This document shows positions 1-8,197 of a stretch of DNA of 17,289 nucleotides, piece by piece. The stretch covers positions 1 through 17,289 of the forward strand of contig CAMQYB010000016.1 of assembly GCA_947039055.1 (NCBI GenBank), in the 5' to 3' direction. The stretch is from an uncultured Deferribacteraceae bacterium. GTDB taxonomy: Bacteria > Chrysiogenota > Deferribacteres > Deferribacterales > Mucispirillaceae. The translations under genes were made by a program, and so were the position numbers. The number at the start of each line of letters is the position of its first letter. Within the stretch, counting starts at the first letter, position 1. The notes beneath the pieces were generated by a model. That model was not told the DNA's origin, did no database searches, and worked only from the letters and a program-made list of their open reading frames with translations.

Positions 1-971
1 CCTGCATCAACTTTAATATAATCTAAAGCTTCTTGCATTAAAGGAGTTGTTGGTTGAGGCACAGTTTCATCTATATTTATAGCCATTTCAGGAGTGATCC
101 CCCAAGTTATCATAGGTTCTATAGTTGATACATCAATATCTATAACGTCATCATACTGAGCGTCACTATCAGATGCTATAGATTTCCAATACTCTAATGC
201 TTTATCGTAGTCTGCACCTTTAGGAGCGTACGGTTTATCTTTTATATATGCGAAAGTTTTTTCATCAGGGTTCATATATCCAACTCTAGCACCACCTTCA
301 ATAGCCATGTTACATATAGTCATTCTGCCTTCCATACTCATCTCATCTATTGCGTTTCCAGCAAACTCATAAGCGTATCCAAGTCCACCATTTACGCCTA
401 ATTTAGATATAAGGAATAAGATTAGATCTTTAGCGTACACACCTTTATTAAGTTTACCGTTAAAGTTTATACGTCTAACCTTAAATGGGTTTATGCTTAT
501 TGTTTGAGTAGCTAAGATATCTCTCACTTGTGATGTTCCAACACCGAACGCTATTGCACCGAATGCTCCATGAGTTGCAGTATGGCTATCACCACAGGCG
601 ATTGTCATACCAGGTTGAGTAAGCCCTTCTTCAGGACCTACAATATGGATAACGCCGTAGCTATTATCTTTTATACCGAAAAGTTTTATACCGAAATCGC
701 TTGTATTTTTTTCAATAGCTTGCATCATCTCTTCTGCGATATTATCAGCAAAAGGACGAGTTAGATTGTGTGTTGGTATGATATGATCGTGCGTTGCGAA
801 ACTTCTTTCTGGATATGCAACCTTTAATCCTAACTCTCTTAACATTGAAAATGCTTGAGGTGATGTTACCTCATGTAATAGATGCAAACCTATGAAAAGT
901 TGCGTTTGTCCGTTTGATAGTTTTTTAATTGTATGGCGTTCCCATACTTTTTGAAATAAATTTTTTCCCAT
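1..971 (-). CDS. leuC: 3-isopropylmalate dehydratase large subunit, partial (C-terminus beyond left edge)
   Basis: The first 323 codons, from an ATG at 971, read as LeuC. With LeuD this enzyme isomerises 2-isopropylmalate to 3-isopropylmalate through an aconitase-type [4Fe-4S] cluster, the second step of leucine synthesis in the cytoplasm. Visible family blocks are HEVTSPQAF (residues 33-41), SFATHDH (57-63), the signature [13 protein letters not shown] (126-138), [13 protein letters not shown] (145-157) and TWGITPEM (289-296). The family is about 465 residues, so about 140 are missing here, including the region with the three cluster cysteines. The usual D-R of the IDRHLVHE motif is G28-L29 here. 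An upstream AGG (TATAGGCTGATT on the minus strand) could serve as ribosome site. A promoter lies just upstream and the next gene on this strand has its own, so the leu transcript appears to start here. leuD is expected past the left edge but cannot be seen. Confidence 0.96.
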   Translation of the reverse strand, partial: MGKNLFQKVWERHTIKKLSNGQTQLFIGLHLLHEVTSPQAFSMLRELGLKVAYPERSFATHDHIIPTHNLTRPFADNIAEEMMQAIEKNTSDFGIKLFGIKDNSYGVIHIVGPEEGLTQPGMTIACGDSHTATHGAFGAIAFGVGTSQVRDILATQTISINPFKVRRINFNGKLNKGVYAKDLILFLISKLGVNGGLGYAYEFAGNAIDEMSMEGRMTICNMAIEGGARVGYMNPDEKTFAYIKDKPYAPKGADYDKALEYWKSIASDSDAQYDDVIDIDVSTIEPMITWGITPEMAINIDETVPQPTTPLMQEALDYIKVDA

Positions 972-1008
972 TTTAATCAGCCTATATTTATAATAATTTA
1001 ATGCAAGT

Positions 1009-1037
1009 AGCATATCATTTATATATAAAAAAGACAA
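1009..1037 (-). promoter_or_regulatory. sigma70-like promoter for leuC
   Basis: On the minus strand, TTGTCT (1032-1037) is followed after 17 bases by TATGCT (1009-1014). The -10 is preceded by TG-A, giving an extended -10. Each hexamer matches consensus at 4 of 6 positions. It would start transcription about 30 nt before the leuC start codon. I see no leucine leader peptide or attenuator in the short leader. Confidence 0.5.
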
Positions 1038-1138
1038 TATCAAGATAATTAACACTTAACTTTATCTGTGGCTTTGTATGGCTCAATTAATAGCTGTTAT
1101 AAGCTTAAAACCTCTAATATCGTAGAAGTATAAACCTC

Positions 1139-2146
1139 TTAAACTTGTTTGATAACTTTATGTTGATAATATAAAATACCGTTAAACTCTTTAGTGGTAA
1201 CCTCTCCTGATTGTAGGAACGGTGCTAAAACCTCTTGAGCAGTATTTTTATCAATTTTCAATGTTTTTATCATATCGTCAATAGTAGTTGGTCGCATTTT
1301 TAATATAGGTATAAGTTTACCGATAACCACGTCTTTATTATTATTATTACTTACAGGTGACGGATTATGATAACTAATAACTGTGTTATTTGCATTATCA
1401 TCAACAGTATTATCTTTTATGAACGAAACGCCTTTAGATGCGATGTACGCTTTAATCTCATCAAGTTCGATATCGGTTAACGGCGTGGCGAACGAATATG
1501 ATGGTGGACGAGTGATTGTTCCTATATCTAACCTTGTGTAGTTGATTTTTTTGATGACAGAAATTAATGTATCTATATCTTCTTTTTGATCGTTAACATT
1601 TTTTGCAAGCAGAACTTCAAGATATAGTTTGCCAGTATATTCATTAGAGAAAGTTATTAAGTGATTGATAATATTCTTGATATCAATCTCTTTAGCAGGT
1701 TTATTAATCTTTTCGAATGCTGTTTTTGTTACAGCGTCAAGTGACGGCACAACTATATCAAAATCTAATAATGTTTTATAAACATCTTTATTATCAATTG
1801 TTGTTGTGTTAGTTAATATAGCGATCTCTTTCTCATCTTTCACGATGTCACGAATACCTGTTAATATATCTTTTAGATATGAGTTAAGTGTAGGCTCACC
1901 TGATCCAGTGATTGTGATAGCGTCGATATTATCTTTTACTTCAGGATAGATATTTCTAAACTCTTCTAAAATATTTTCAGGTTTAAAGTATGGTTTGATT
2001 TCTGTAGATATGCTTTTAGTTATACCAACTTCGCAGTAGATACAGTCAAGTGAGCAGATTTTTTTAGGTATAACATCAATTCCTAAAGATTTTCCTATTC
2101 TAGCTGAATTTATTGGACCGAAAATATATTGTAACTCTTTTTTCAT
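1139..2146 (-). CDS. radical SAM protein, COG0731 (wyosine-synthase-like) family
   Basis: A 335-residue radical SAM enzyme. The N-terminal block FGPINSARIGKSLGIDVIP followed by C31-x3-C35-x2-C38 is the hallmark of COG0731, bacterial relatives of archaeal Taw1/TYW1. The three cysteines should hold the SAM-cleaving [4Fe-4S] cluster. GSGEPTLN (81-88) is the GGE-type SAM-binding motif. The last 60-70 residues look like a winged-helix module (KMRPTTIDDMIKTLKIDK onward), which TYW1 lacks. The substrate of bacterial members is not known to me, and the name should not be taken to mean wyosine synthesis. A run of Asn codons (around 1335-1350) falls in the linker before the winged helix. The ATG at 2146 has AAAAGAG 6 nt upstream. 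It is transcribed divergently from the HD-domain gene. Confidence 0.9.
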   Translation of the reverse strand: MKKELQYIFGPINSARIGKSLGIDVIPKKICSLDCIYCEVGITKSISTEIKPYFKPENILEEFRNIYPEVKDNIDAITITGSGEPTLNSYLKDILTGIRDIVKDEKEIAILTNTTTIDNKDVYKTLLDFDIVVPSLDAVTKTAFEKINKPAKEIDIKNIINHLITFSNEYTGKLYLEVLLAKNVNDQKEDIDTLISVIKKINYTRLDIGTITRPPSYSFATPLTDIELDEIKAYIASKGVSFIKDNTVDDNANNTVISYHNPSPVSNNNNKDVVIGKLIPILKMRPTTIDDMIKTLKIDKNTAQEVLAPFLQSGEVTTKEFNGILYYQHKVIKQV

Positions 2147-2183
2147 TATAAAACTCTTTTAATTATATTGCTTTCTAATAGTA

Positions 2184-2212
2184 AGGATATAGCGAAGAGA
2201 TATTTATATCAA
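2184..2212 (-). promoter_or_regulatory. sigma70-like promoter for the radical SAM gene
   Basis: On the minus strand, TTGATA (2207-2212, 5/6 to consensus) is followed after 17 bases by TATCCT (2184-2189, 4/6). It lies about 40 nt upstream of the ATG at 2146, in the divergent spacer. Confidence 0.5.
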
Positions 2213-2301
2213 TTAGAATTTTAAATTATTTGATAAGCTGATAGGTTAAGTATACAATATTTCTATTATTACTCTTTACAAAATAGCTTAAAAATATTAA
2301 A

Positions 2302-2330
2302 TTGATCTGATTTATAAAAAGTATTAAAAT
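2302..2330 (+). promoter_or_regulatory. sigma70-like promoter for the HD-tlpA-PPase-RCK-antiporter unit
   Basis: TTGATC (2302-2307) is followed after exactly 17 bases by TAAAAT (2325-2330, 5/6 to consensus). The start point would fall about 27 nt before the ATG at 2364. It is the only convincing promoter I see for the five co-directional genes that follow. Confidence 0.55.
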
Positions 2331-2363
2331 TGGTAGAAAATAGATATATAGTTAGGTGTAATC

Positions 2364-2966
2364 ATGGGACTTGGCGGAATAATAATAAATGCACGTAAGC
2401 TTAATAATATAGGTAGATGGGCAAATGAGTTTTTGCATCAAAGAGCATCAGTTGCAGAACACACATTTTTAGTAACACAGTTAGCACAACTTCTAGGCTT
2501 TATTGAAGAAGAGAACGGCAAAACTGTGAACTGGAAAGTTTTATATAGAAAGGCGTTAAATCATGATCTGCCTGAGGCTGTGATGGGAGATGTTATATCT
2601 ACCACTAAAAACATTAATAAAGATGTTAAAGAAACCTTAGATGGTGTTGAAAGAAAATTAGTAGAAGATGAACTACTTGCAAGTATAGAGCCTCATTACA
2701 GAGAGCTATATAGAGAAGCTATATTTGATGGTAAAGATGATACATTAGAGGGTATGATTTTATCTGCTGCTGATAATATTGATGCATTACTTGAATGTGT
2801 TCTAGAGATTAAACTTGCGAACAAAGACCCATTTCTTTCAAAATATTATACAATACTAGATAAGATTTTAGCTATAGACACAGTGTCTTCTAAATATTTC
2901 ATCAGTGATATTCTACCATCATTAATAGGTGATTGTGAACTGCTCACAAATGGAGTTAAAAAATGA
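2364..2966 (+). CDS. YfbR-like HD-domain 5'-nucleotidase
   Basis: A 200-residue HD-domain phosphohydrolase, the same length as E. coli YfbR, a 5'-deoxynucleotidase acting on dNMPs. Metal-binding residues fall at YfbR-like positions: H33 in SVAEH, H67-D68 in NHDLPE, and D137 in AADNID. R18-W19 matches the R-W pair that precedes the first helix in YfbR. E71, which follows the HD pair, fits the family catalytic Glu. The protein should be cytoplasmic and metal dependent. The ATG has AGGTG 5 nt upstream. The stop codon overlaps the next start (ATGA), so translation of the thioredoxin is probably coupled. Substrate preference among dNMPs cannot be read from sequence. Another YfbR/YGK1-type HD hydrolase is possible. 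Confidence 0.85.
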   Translation: MGLGGIIINARKLNNIGRWANEFLHQRASVAEHTFLVTQLAQLLGFIEEENGKTVNWKVLYRKALNHDLPEAVMGDVISTTKNINKDVKETLDGVERKLVEDELLASIEPHYRELYREAIFDGKDDTLEGMILSAADNIDALLECVLEIKLANKDPFLSKYYTILDKILAIDTVSSKYFISDILPSLIGDCELLTNGVKK

Positions 2967-3469
2967 GATTAAGTTTCAAAAGTGTATTAGTGTTAATTGT
3001 TATATCTATGGTGTTTGTTGTATCTTGTAAACGTAGAGCTGTGTATCAAGGCGAACCTATAGTTACTGATCTTGAAGTACATGATCCTCTTGATTTTTAT
3101 CAGTTGAAAGAGAAGTATAAAGGTAAGATATTAGTTGTTAATTTTTTTGCATCATGGTGTCCACCTTGCAGAGCTGAGGCTCCTGATCTGCTTAGAGTAT
3201 ATAATGATTATAAAGATAAAAATTTTGTGATAGTTGGTTATACTATAGATACGAATAAGAAAGCTGGTATGGGATTTATTAATGATTTCGGTTTAGATTT
3301 CCCTACATTTATAGCATCAGATCTTCTTCAAGATGAGATGAAAGTTCGTAAAATACCAGAAACATTTATATATGATAAAGAAGGAAATTTACTTGACATG
3401 GTTCCAGGAGTTATTTCAGAAAGATATCTTAAAGTTTTTGCAGAGATGGGAGATAACCCTCCAGAGTAG
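2963..3469 (+). CDS. TlpA/ResA-like thioredoxin-fold lipoprotein
   Basis: 168 residues. Residues 3-21 form a hydrophobic signal sequence ending in the lipobox VVSC, so C22 would be lipidated and the protein anchored on the outer face of a membrane. K23-R24-R25 follow the cysteine. The thioredoxin domain has FFASWCPPC (C66, C69), followed by the AEAPDL segment usual for TlpA/ResA/DsbE proteins, and a cis-proline in KIPETF (P132). These proteins reduce periplasmic disulfides, often for cytochrome c maturation or oxidative repair. No cytochrome gene is nearby, so the partner is unknown. GGAG lies 8 nt before the ATG, and the gene overlaps the HD gene by 4 nt. A strong hairpin begins 8 nt after its stop. 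Confidence 0.9.
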   Translation: MRLSFKSVLVLIVISMVFVVSCKRRAVYQGEPIVTDLEVHDPLDFYQLKEKYKGKILVVNFFASWCPPCRAEAPDLLRVYNDYKDKNFVIVGYTIDTNKKAGMGFINDFGLDFPTFIASDLLQDEMKVRKIPETFIYDKEGNLLDMVPGVISERYLKVFAEMGDNPPE

Positions 3470-3477
3470 ACGTTTTG

Positions 3478-3505
3478 TACTCTATAGATTTATATCTATA
3501 GAGTA
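3478..3505 (+). repeat. perfect 12-bp hairpin between tlpA-like and pyrophosphatase genes
   Basis: TACTCTATAGAT (3478-3489) and its exact reverse complement (3494-3505) flank the 4-base loop TTAT. No T-run follows on either strand, so it is not a standard intrinsic terminator. It could stabilise the upstream mRNA, cause partial termination, or be a DNA-level operator. Confidence 0.75.
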
Positions 3506-3547
3506 AAGTAAATAGTATGGTAGTGTTTGATTAATTGGGGTTAATTT

Positions 3548-5212
3548 ATGAGTAAGAGTGATAAAGATACGATATATATATCTGGACATAAAAATCCAGA
3601 TACAGATTCAGTTGCATCGGCTGTTTGTTATGCATATCTCAAGAATATTATTGATGATACGTTTAACTATGTTCCTATGCGATGTGGACATGTTTCAGAT
3701 CAGACTAAGTTTATATTTGATGGAGCAAGGATAGATCTGCCAGAATTCATAAAAGATATCTATCCTAAAGTCAAAGATAGTATGACGAAAAACCTTATCA
3801 ATGTGAAGATGAGTGATCCGATATCGTTAATATTAAAACATATTCAAGATAATTCGATACGATTTGTTCCTGTATTAGATGATGATGACAATTTTGTAAA
3901 TATGGTTGGCGTTCATGATCTAACAGATATTTTTATAAGAGATGATAGAAGTAAAAAACCTCTATTTTCATTACGGTATGATACCTTAAGAAGATCGCTT
4001 AGGGCAGAGATTTTAAATGTTGGAGAGTTGGAAGAGTTTGATGCATCAATAGTTGTCACAACGATGGCGTATGAATCTTTTCATAATTATTTAACTAGTA
4101 ACAATATTGATATATCGAAAACGATATTAGTAACAGGTAGCAGACAGAATATATTAGATGATGTATTTAAGATGGATTTTCCAGCTATCGTTATTGTTGG
4201 TATGGATAAAGAGTTGATGGAAACTTTTTCAGCAAGCGATTTTAAAGGTTGGGTATTTGCATCACCGTTTGATTCGGCTCAAACTATTAGATGTATAGAG
4301 ATGGCAACACCAGTTAATAAGATTGTTAAAAGCGATAAGCCTATGATGATACGCTTAAATGATTATCTTGATAAAGCTGCTGAAATGATTAGTGAAGTTA
4401 ATATAAAAGCTCTACCTGTTGTTGAAGATAATAAACTTGTAGGTATAGTTACTGGTACGGATATATTGAAGAAGAAGAAGCAGAGATTAATATTGATGGA
4501 TCATAACGAGATCACTCAAGCGGTTGATGGAGCTGAAGTTGCAGAGATAGTTGAGATTGTGGATCATCATAGACTTGGAACGATCAAAACAACATCTCCA
4601 GTTACATTTTATGCAAAACCAGTTGGTAGCACATGCACACTTGTGTATCAACTTTATAAATCGCACGATATTGCTATTCCTAAAAATATGGCAAGACTTC
4701 TGCTAGGTGGAGTTTTAAGTGATACTGTAATATTAAGATCGCCTACAACTACTAAAGATGATATAGATATAGCAAACGCTTTAGCTGAAATAACTGGGTT
4801 AGATATTAAACAGTACGGTACAGATATCTTTTCAGCAACTGATTCATTATCGCATAGAGATATGAAAGATGTTGTTCGTGGAGATTTTAAAGTGTTTAAT
4901 GAGTTTAATAAACGAATAGGTATATCGCAAGTTGAAACTGTAACATTGCAAGAATTACCAGAGCTTAGATCTAAAATACATGCAGAGCTTGAGAGCTTAA
5001 ATAAAGAGAATAAACTTGATTGGTCTATGTTGCTTATAACAGATATCACAACAGAAGTTAGTGAGTTAATTATTACTCCATACGCTGCTGCTGAAAGATT
5101 GTTTAAGTATGCGAAACTTGAAGAGTGTGTATATTTACTACCAGGGATACTGTCAAGAAAGAAACAGTTACTTCCTGAGGTTTCAAGAATATTAGAAGAA
5201 TTAAATAGATAA
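3548..5212 (+). CDS. CBS/DRTGG-regulated family II (Mn-dependent) inorganic pyrophosphatase
   Basis: 554 residues; hydrolyses pyrophosphate to phosphate in the cytoplasm. The DHH-family core is split. N-terminal H14-K-N-P-D18-T-D20-S gives metal ligands, then D318-H-N and D339-H340-H341 (VDHH), and the substrate-binding SRKKQ (536-540) near the end. Between them lies a regulatory insert: CBS1 (about 82-130), a DRTGG-like domain (about 145-250) and CBS2 (about 256-310). This is the layout of the Clostridium perfringens enzyme, in which AMP/ADP inhibit and Ap4A activates. The DRTGG domain is weakly conserved: VTGSRQ is recognisable, but the usual VTGG is IVGM. GGGG sits 7 nt before the ATG. No membrane segment is visible. 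Removal of PPi would support all nucleotide-consuming polymerisation, and nucleotide control is inferred from the domains only. Confidence 0.92.
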   Translation: MSKSDKDTIYISGHKNPDTDSVASAVCYAYLKNIIDDTFNYVPMRCGHVSDQTKFIFDGARIDLPEFIKDIYPKVKDSMTKNLINVKMSDPISLILKHIQDNSIRFVPVLDDDDNFVNMVGVHDLTDIFIRDDRSKKPLFSLRYDTLRRSLRAEILNVGELEEFDASIVVTTMAYESFHNYLTSNNIDISKTILVTGSRQNILDDVFKMDFPAIVIVGMDKELMETFSASDFKGWVFASPFDSAQTIRCIEMATPVNKIVKSDKPMMIRLNDYLDKAAEMISEVNIKALPVVEDNKLVGIVTGTDILKKKKQRLILMDHNEITQAVDGAEVAEIVEIVDHHRLGTIKTTSPVTFYAKPVGSTCTLVYQLYKSHDIAIPKNMARLLLGGVLSDTVILRSPTTTKDDIDIANALAEITGLDIKQYGTDIFSATDSLSHRDMKDVVRGDFKVFNEFNKRIGISQVETVTLQELPELRSKIHAELESLNKENKLDWSMLLITDITTEVSELIITPYAAAERLFKYAKLEECVYLLPGILSRKKQLLPEVSRILEELNR

Positions 5213-5250
5213 TATAAATCAATAAAAAACTATCTGAATGAAGAGGTTAA

Positions 5251-6660
5251 ATGGATTCTAAAAAAGTATTAATACACGGCACAGGTTTTTTTCAACATAA
5301 GCTTCTGTCAGCTGTAAGCATGGACAGAAAATGTATCGTTGTAGATACAGAACAAGAGTTACTTAATAGTTATAAAAATGAGATGAGCAATATTGATATC
5401 TTAAAAGGTGATCTCACAAGTATACCTACTTGGAAGAAATTGAACTTGCCGATGATCTCACATATAATCTTATCAATACAAGATTATGAAATGCTCCATG
5501 AAGTATTAAGGATCACACGGGACGAGATGAAACTTCAAGTTCCTGTGCTTGTTATCTTATATAAAAAAACTGAAAATCTTGAAGAGTTAGATAAATTTAA
5601 TGTTAAAATTATTAATCCTCTTGATATCAATATAGAGTTGATAACTGGGATAATAGATAAGAACTATATCAGACCATTAAACATCGGTTTAGGCGAAGGC
5701 GAGATCGTTGAGGTTCTTATAATCCGTAGATCTCACATGATACATCGTAAGCTAAAACATTTTAAATCATCAAGATGGAAAGTGGTTGTAGCTTATCGTG
5801 ATAGTCAGATAATCTTTCCTGATGATGATTTTATGTTAGAGATTGGTGACAGAATTGTTATCGTTGGCGAACCTAAAGCTGTTGCTAATATAGTACAAAA
5901 CTTAACAACTGGTATGTATCAGTTTCCACTTGAATATGGCTCAAACTGTGCTGTATTGATTGATGATGTTGAGAAGAAATATATTGATGAAATCTTATTT
6001 TTTGAGAGTATGGTTAAATCTAAAAAACTTGTGGTATACGGTAGTCATGAGGATTTAGAGGCAAAAAAAGAAGAAGTTAAATCGCTTTGTGGACCTAACG
6101 GTGGCTACAGTTTAGAGTTGAAATCGTTTAAAGATATCGTAAACGCTAAAGATGTAGGAATGATTGTTACACCTGTTAAAGATAAATTTAATATCTTTGA
6201 TTTGAAAATAAGATATTTATTTAGATATAGCAAAGTTCCACTTCTATTAACAAGAGGGGTATTACCTTATGAAGAGATTGTTGTATCTTTAAACGGTAGC
6301 GATCCTGATAGATTATTAGAAACAAGTTCTGAACTTGCAACATTTTTCTCTATTAAACTTAGGTATATATTTGTTACTCGTCCAGATGAGTTGATGAGTC
6401 AAGTTGATGAAGAAAATTTACAGATGATGAATGATATAATATCAAACTTTGAAAGCGTTACAAATCTAAAATTAAAATTTGATGTGTTAAAAGGTAACCC
6501 TGTGAGAGAGAGTTTGAAAGCAATTGATAGAAATGTCAGCACTCTTTTAATGATATCATCAAACTCAAATGAAAACATATCATTATTTTCTGCTCATGTA
6601 CCGTATTACCTTGCTGCAAAATCAAGAGTATCGGTACTTGTTCTACCATCTGAGTATTAA
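5251..6660 (+). CDS. RCK (TrkA-N/TrkA-C) regulatory protein with USP-like C-terminus
   Basis: 469 residues, with no membrane helix and presumably cytoplasmic. Residues 1-130 are a TrkA-N Rossmann domain: G10-T-G12 after the first strand, D32 ending the second strand, and GDLTS (about 54-58). The usual third glycine of GxGxxG is missing. Residues 145-217 form a TrkA-C domain, ending in EIGDRIVIVGEPKAV. The remaining half (about 230-469) resembles a universal-stress-protein fold, with the segment GNPVRESLKAIDRNVSTLLMI typical of its last strands. RCK subunits gate K+ channels and K+/H+ antiporters by binding nucleotides or ions. The antiporter gene starts 2 nt after the stop, so this is very likely its gating subunit. 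A GAGG site lies just before the ATG. The ligand cannot be read; NAD(H) or an adenine nucleotide is plausible. Confidence 0.82.
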   Translation: MDSKKVLIHGTGFFQHKLLSAVSMDRKCIVVDTEQELLNSYKNEMSNIDILKGDLTSIPTWKKLNLPMISHIILSIQDYEMLHEVLRITRDEMKLQVPVLVILYKKTENLEELDKFNVKIINPLDINIELITGIIDKNYIRPLNIGLGEGEIVEVLIIRRSHMIHRKLKHFKSSRWKVVVAYRDSQIIFPDDDFMLEIGDRIVIVGEPKAVANIVQNLTTGMYQFPLEYGSNCAVLIDDVEKKYIDEILFFESMVKSKKLVVYGSHEDLEAKKEEVKSLCGPNGGYSLELKSFKDIVNAKDVGMIVTPVKDKFNIFDLKIRYLFRYSKVPLLLTRGVLPYEEIVVSLNGSDPDRLLETSSELATFFSIKLRYIFVTRPDELMSQVDEENLQMMNDIISNFESVTNLKLKFDVLKGNPVRESLKAIDRNVSTLLMISSNSNENISLFSAHVPYYLAAKSRVSVLVLPSEY

Positions 6661-6662
6661 TT

Positions 6663-7850
6663 ATGAGTGAAAAAGAAGCCATTGTATTGGTGTTAATCGC
6701 AGTTGGTGCATACATCGTTCCGTTCACAAGTAAGAAGTTAATGTTGCCTTCAGCAGTTGGTGAAATATTATACGGAATGGGGTTAGCTTTTATTATTACA
6801 ACTGGACACGAAACGATGCCACTTGTAAAATATTTCTCTATGTTCGGATTTTTACTACTTATGTATATTGCAGGACTGGAACTTGATTTTAATAAATTTA
6901 GAGATATATCAAAGAAAGATGTAATCCTATATTTTAGCATTTATATACCTATTTTACTTGCGAGTATTTTCATTGTAAATATGTTTAACTTAGATAAAGC
7001 TTTCGTACTTGTGTTGTTTACAACAGGTATCGGTTTACAGTTTTCTGTACTTAAAGAGACTGGATTAATGTCCTCATCGCTTGGACAGAGTATGTTGATT
7101 ATATGTATGATAGGGGAGATTTTCTCACTACTTGGATTGACACTATTTTCAATGATTGCAGAATCAGGAGTTTCAACAGCACTATTATTTGATGTCTTTT
7201 ATATAGCGATATTTTTTGTAGTTATCTATATAGTTCTAAAAGGTTTAAAATATTTAATATGGTGGTTTCCAGAACTTCAAGCAATGTTTTTAAAAGTTGG
7301 AAATATTACAGAGACAGGTATTCGTGCAAATTTTTTAATACTATTTTTCTTTGTAGCGTTGGCTGTTATTTTGAAGATAGAGTTTGTAATAGGAGCGTTT
7401 ATCGGAGGAATGATTATAGCGTTAGTTTTCCCAGATAGAGAATCTATTTTAGAGCGATTAACAGGTGTTGCATACGGTTTTTTCATACCGGTATTTTTCA
7501 TATCAGTCGGTGCTGGATTTAACTATAAACATATTTTTGATAAAGATGTTTTAATCTTAGCATTAATACTTTCAGTATTTATATTTATTACAAAATTTAT
7601 AGGTTCAATTTTACTATTTTTCACAGATATCAAGAACAGAAAAGTTATTTTAGTTGCAACATCACTTTCATTTCCGTTAACAATTTTAGTTGCGATTGGA
7701 GAGGTTTTTAAGGAGAAAAATATTATAACTGAAGAGCAATCATCAGCTATACTTTTATCTGCTATTATAACGGCGATCATTTATCCGTGGATATTTAAAC
7801 TGCTTGTGAAACTGCTTGTTGATAGTAAAGATGTAGAAGCGGTTGAATAG
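6663..7850 (+). CDS. CPA2-type cation/proton antiporter (Kef/Nha-like), membrane domain only
   Basis: 395 residues, hydrophobic almost throughout, with about 12 predicted membrane segments. Family blocks: LPSAVGEILYGMG (29-40), the AGLELD block (70-75), TTGIGLQFSVLKETGL (120-135), and FFISVGAGFNYK late in the protein. This is the Kef/NapA branch, which exchanges K+ or Na+ for H+ across the inner membrane. It stops after the membrane domain and lacks the C-terminal RCK region of KefB/KefC, which fits the RCK protein encoded 2 nt upstream. At the site where CPA antiporters carry an Asp (DD, ND or QD), I read G151-E152. No strong ribosome site precedes the ATG, so coupling to the upstream gene is likely. 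Ion specificity (K+ or Na+) is undetermined. Confidence 0.87.
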   Translation: MSEKEAIVLVLIAVGAYIVPFTSKKLMLPSAVGEILYGMGLAFIITTGHETMPLVKYFSMFGFLLLMYIAGLELDFNKFRDISKKDVILYFSIYIPILLASIFIVNMFNLDKAFVLVLFTTGIGLQFSVLKETGLMSSSLGQSMLIICMIGEIFSLLGLTLFSMIAESGVSTALLFDVFYIAIFFVVIYIVLKGLKYLIWWFPELQAMFLKVGNITETGIRANFLILFFFVALAVILKIEFVIGAFIGGMIIALVFPDRESILERLTGVAYGFFIPVFFISVGAGFNYKHIFDKDVLILALILSVFIFITKFIGSILLFFTDIKNRKVILVATSLSFPLTILVAIGEVFKEKNIITEEQSSAILLSAIITAIIYPWIFKLLVKLLVDSKDVEAVE

Positions 7851-8027
7851 ATTTTTTGTTGTTATGGATTAGAGCTGTAGTTCTATTATAGTCCCCTAGT
7901 TATAGGTTGTAAATTGTAGCTGGGTTATACTACTACTTTCTAAGCAACTATTAAATGAACCTTACGGTCAGCTATTTTAAAACCAAACAAAGTGCAGATA
8001 TGTTCAAAACCAAATTATAAAATTAAT

Positions 8028-8058
8028 AAAAGCACCCTCGATATTGAGAGTGCTTTTT
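8028..8058. terminator. bidirectional intrinsic terminator
   Basis: AAAAGCAC-C-CTC (8028-8039), loop GATATT, GAG-A-GTGCTTTT (8046-8057). The stem has one C/A mismatch. An A-run on the left and a T-run on the right provide a U-tract in both directions. The site lies between the plus-strand antiporter and the minus-strand prohibitin-like gene, and should end both transcripts. Confidence 0.85.
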
Positions 8059-8084
8059 ATTATTTAAAGTAACTGGTCACTGTT

Positions 8085-8147
8085 TAATTAATTACTGCAT
8101 AACTATTTAAAAAGTAATTAATTAGTAATTTAATTAGTAATTAGTAA
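8085..8147. repeat. AT-rich inverted repeat and AGTAATT direct repeats
   Basis: TAATTAATTACT (8085-8096) has an exact inverted copy, AGTAATTAATTA (8113-8124), 16 bases away. AGTAA then recurs at 8113, 8124, 8136 and 8143, spaced 11, 12 and 7 bases. It lies downstream of both neighbouring genes. It may be only simple-sequence slippage. Confidence 0.6.
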
Positions 8148-8197
8148 ATATGTTATGATCTGTAAAATTTAATAATTTACAAGTTACAATTAGTTAT

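Larger units (their letters stand above)
7851..8197. other. 347-bp intergenic region between convergent genes
   Basis: I find no open frame with gene character and no tRNA-like fold. The first 175 bases (7851-8027) are featureless to me, apart from a short palindrome CCTA-GTTA-TAGG near 7905. A terminator follows at 8028-8058, then an AT-rich patch with an inverted and direct repeat (8085-8147). Confidence 0.6.

Noticed and set aside
570..764. Open frame on the plus strand within the first kilobase
   Set aside because: It lies antisense to leuC, whose conserved motifs leave no doubt about the coding strand; it has no recognisable domain.
3478..3505. Calling the hairpin an intrinsic terminator
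   Set aside because: No T-run follows on either strand and the next gene begins 42 nt later in the same direction.
4654..5049. 131-codon open frame antisense to the pyrophosphatase
   Set aside because: Ser/Ile/Leu-rich shadow translation opposite conserved DHH-domain sequence; no ribosome site or domain.
6536..6940. 134-codon minus-strand frame across the RCK/antiporter junction
   Set aside because: Opposite two clearly coding genes; composition is that of a shadow frame.
7851..8027. tRNA or small RNA gene
   Set aside because: No cloverleaf arms or TTCGA-type loop could be traced; only a tiny palindrome is present.
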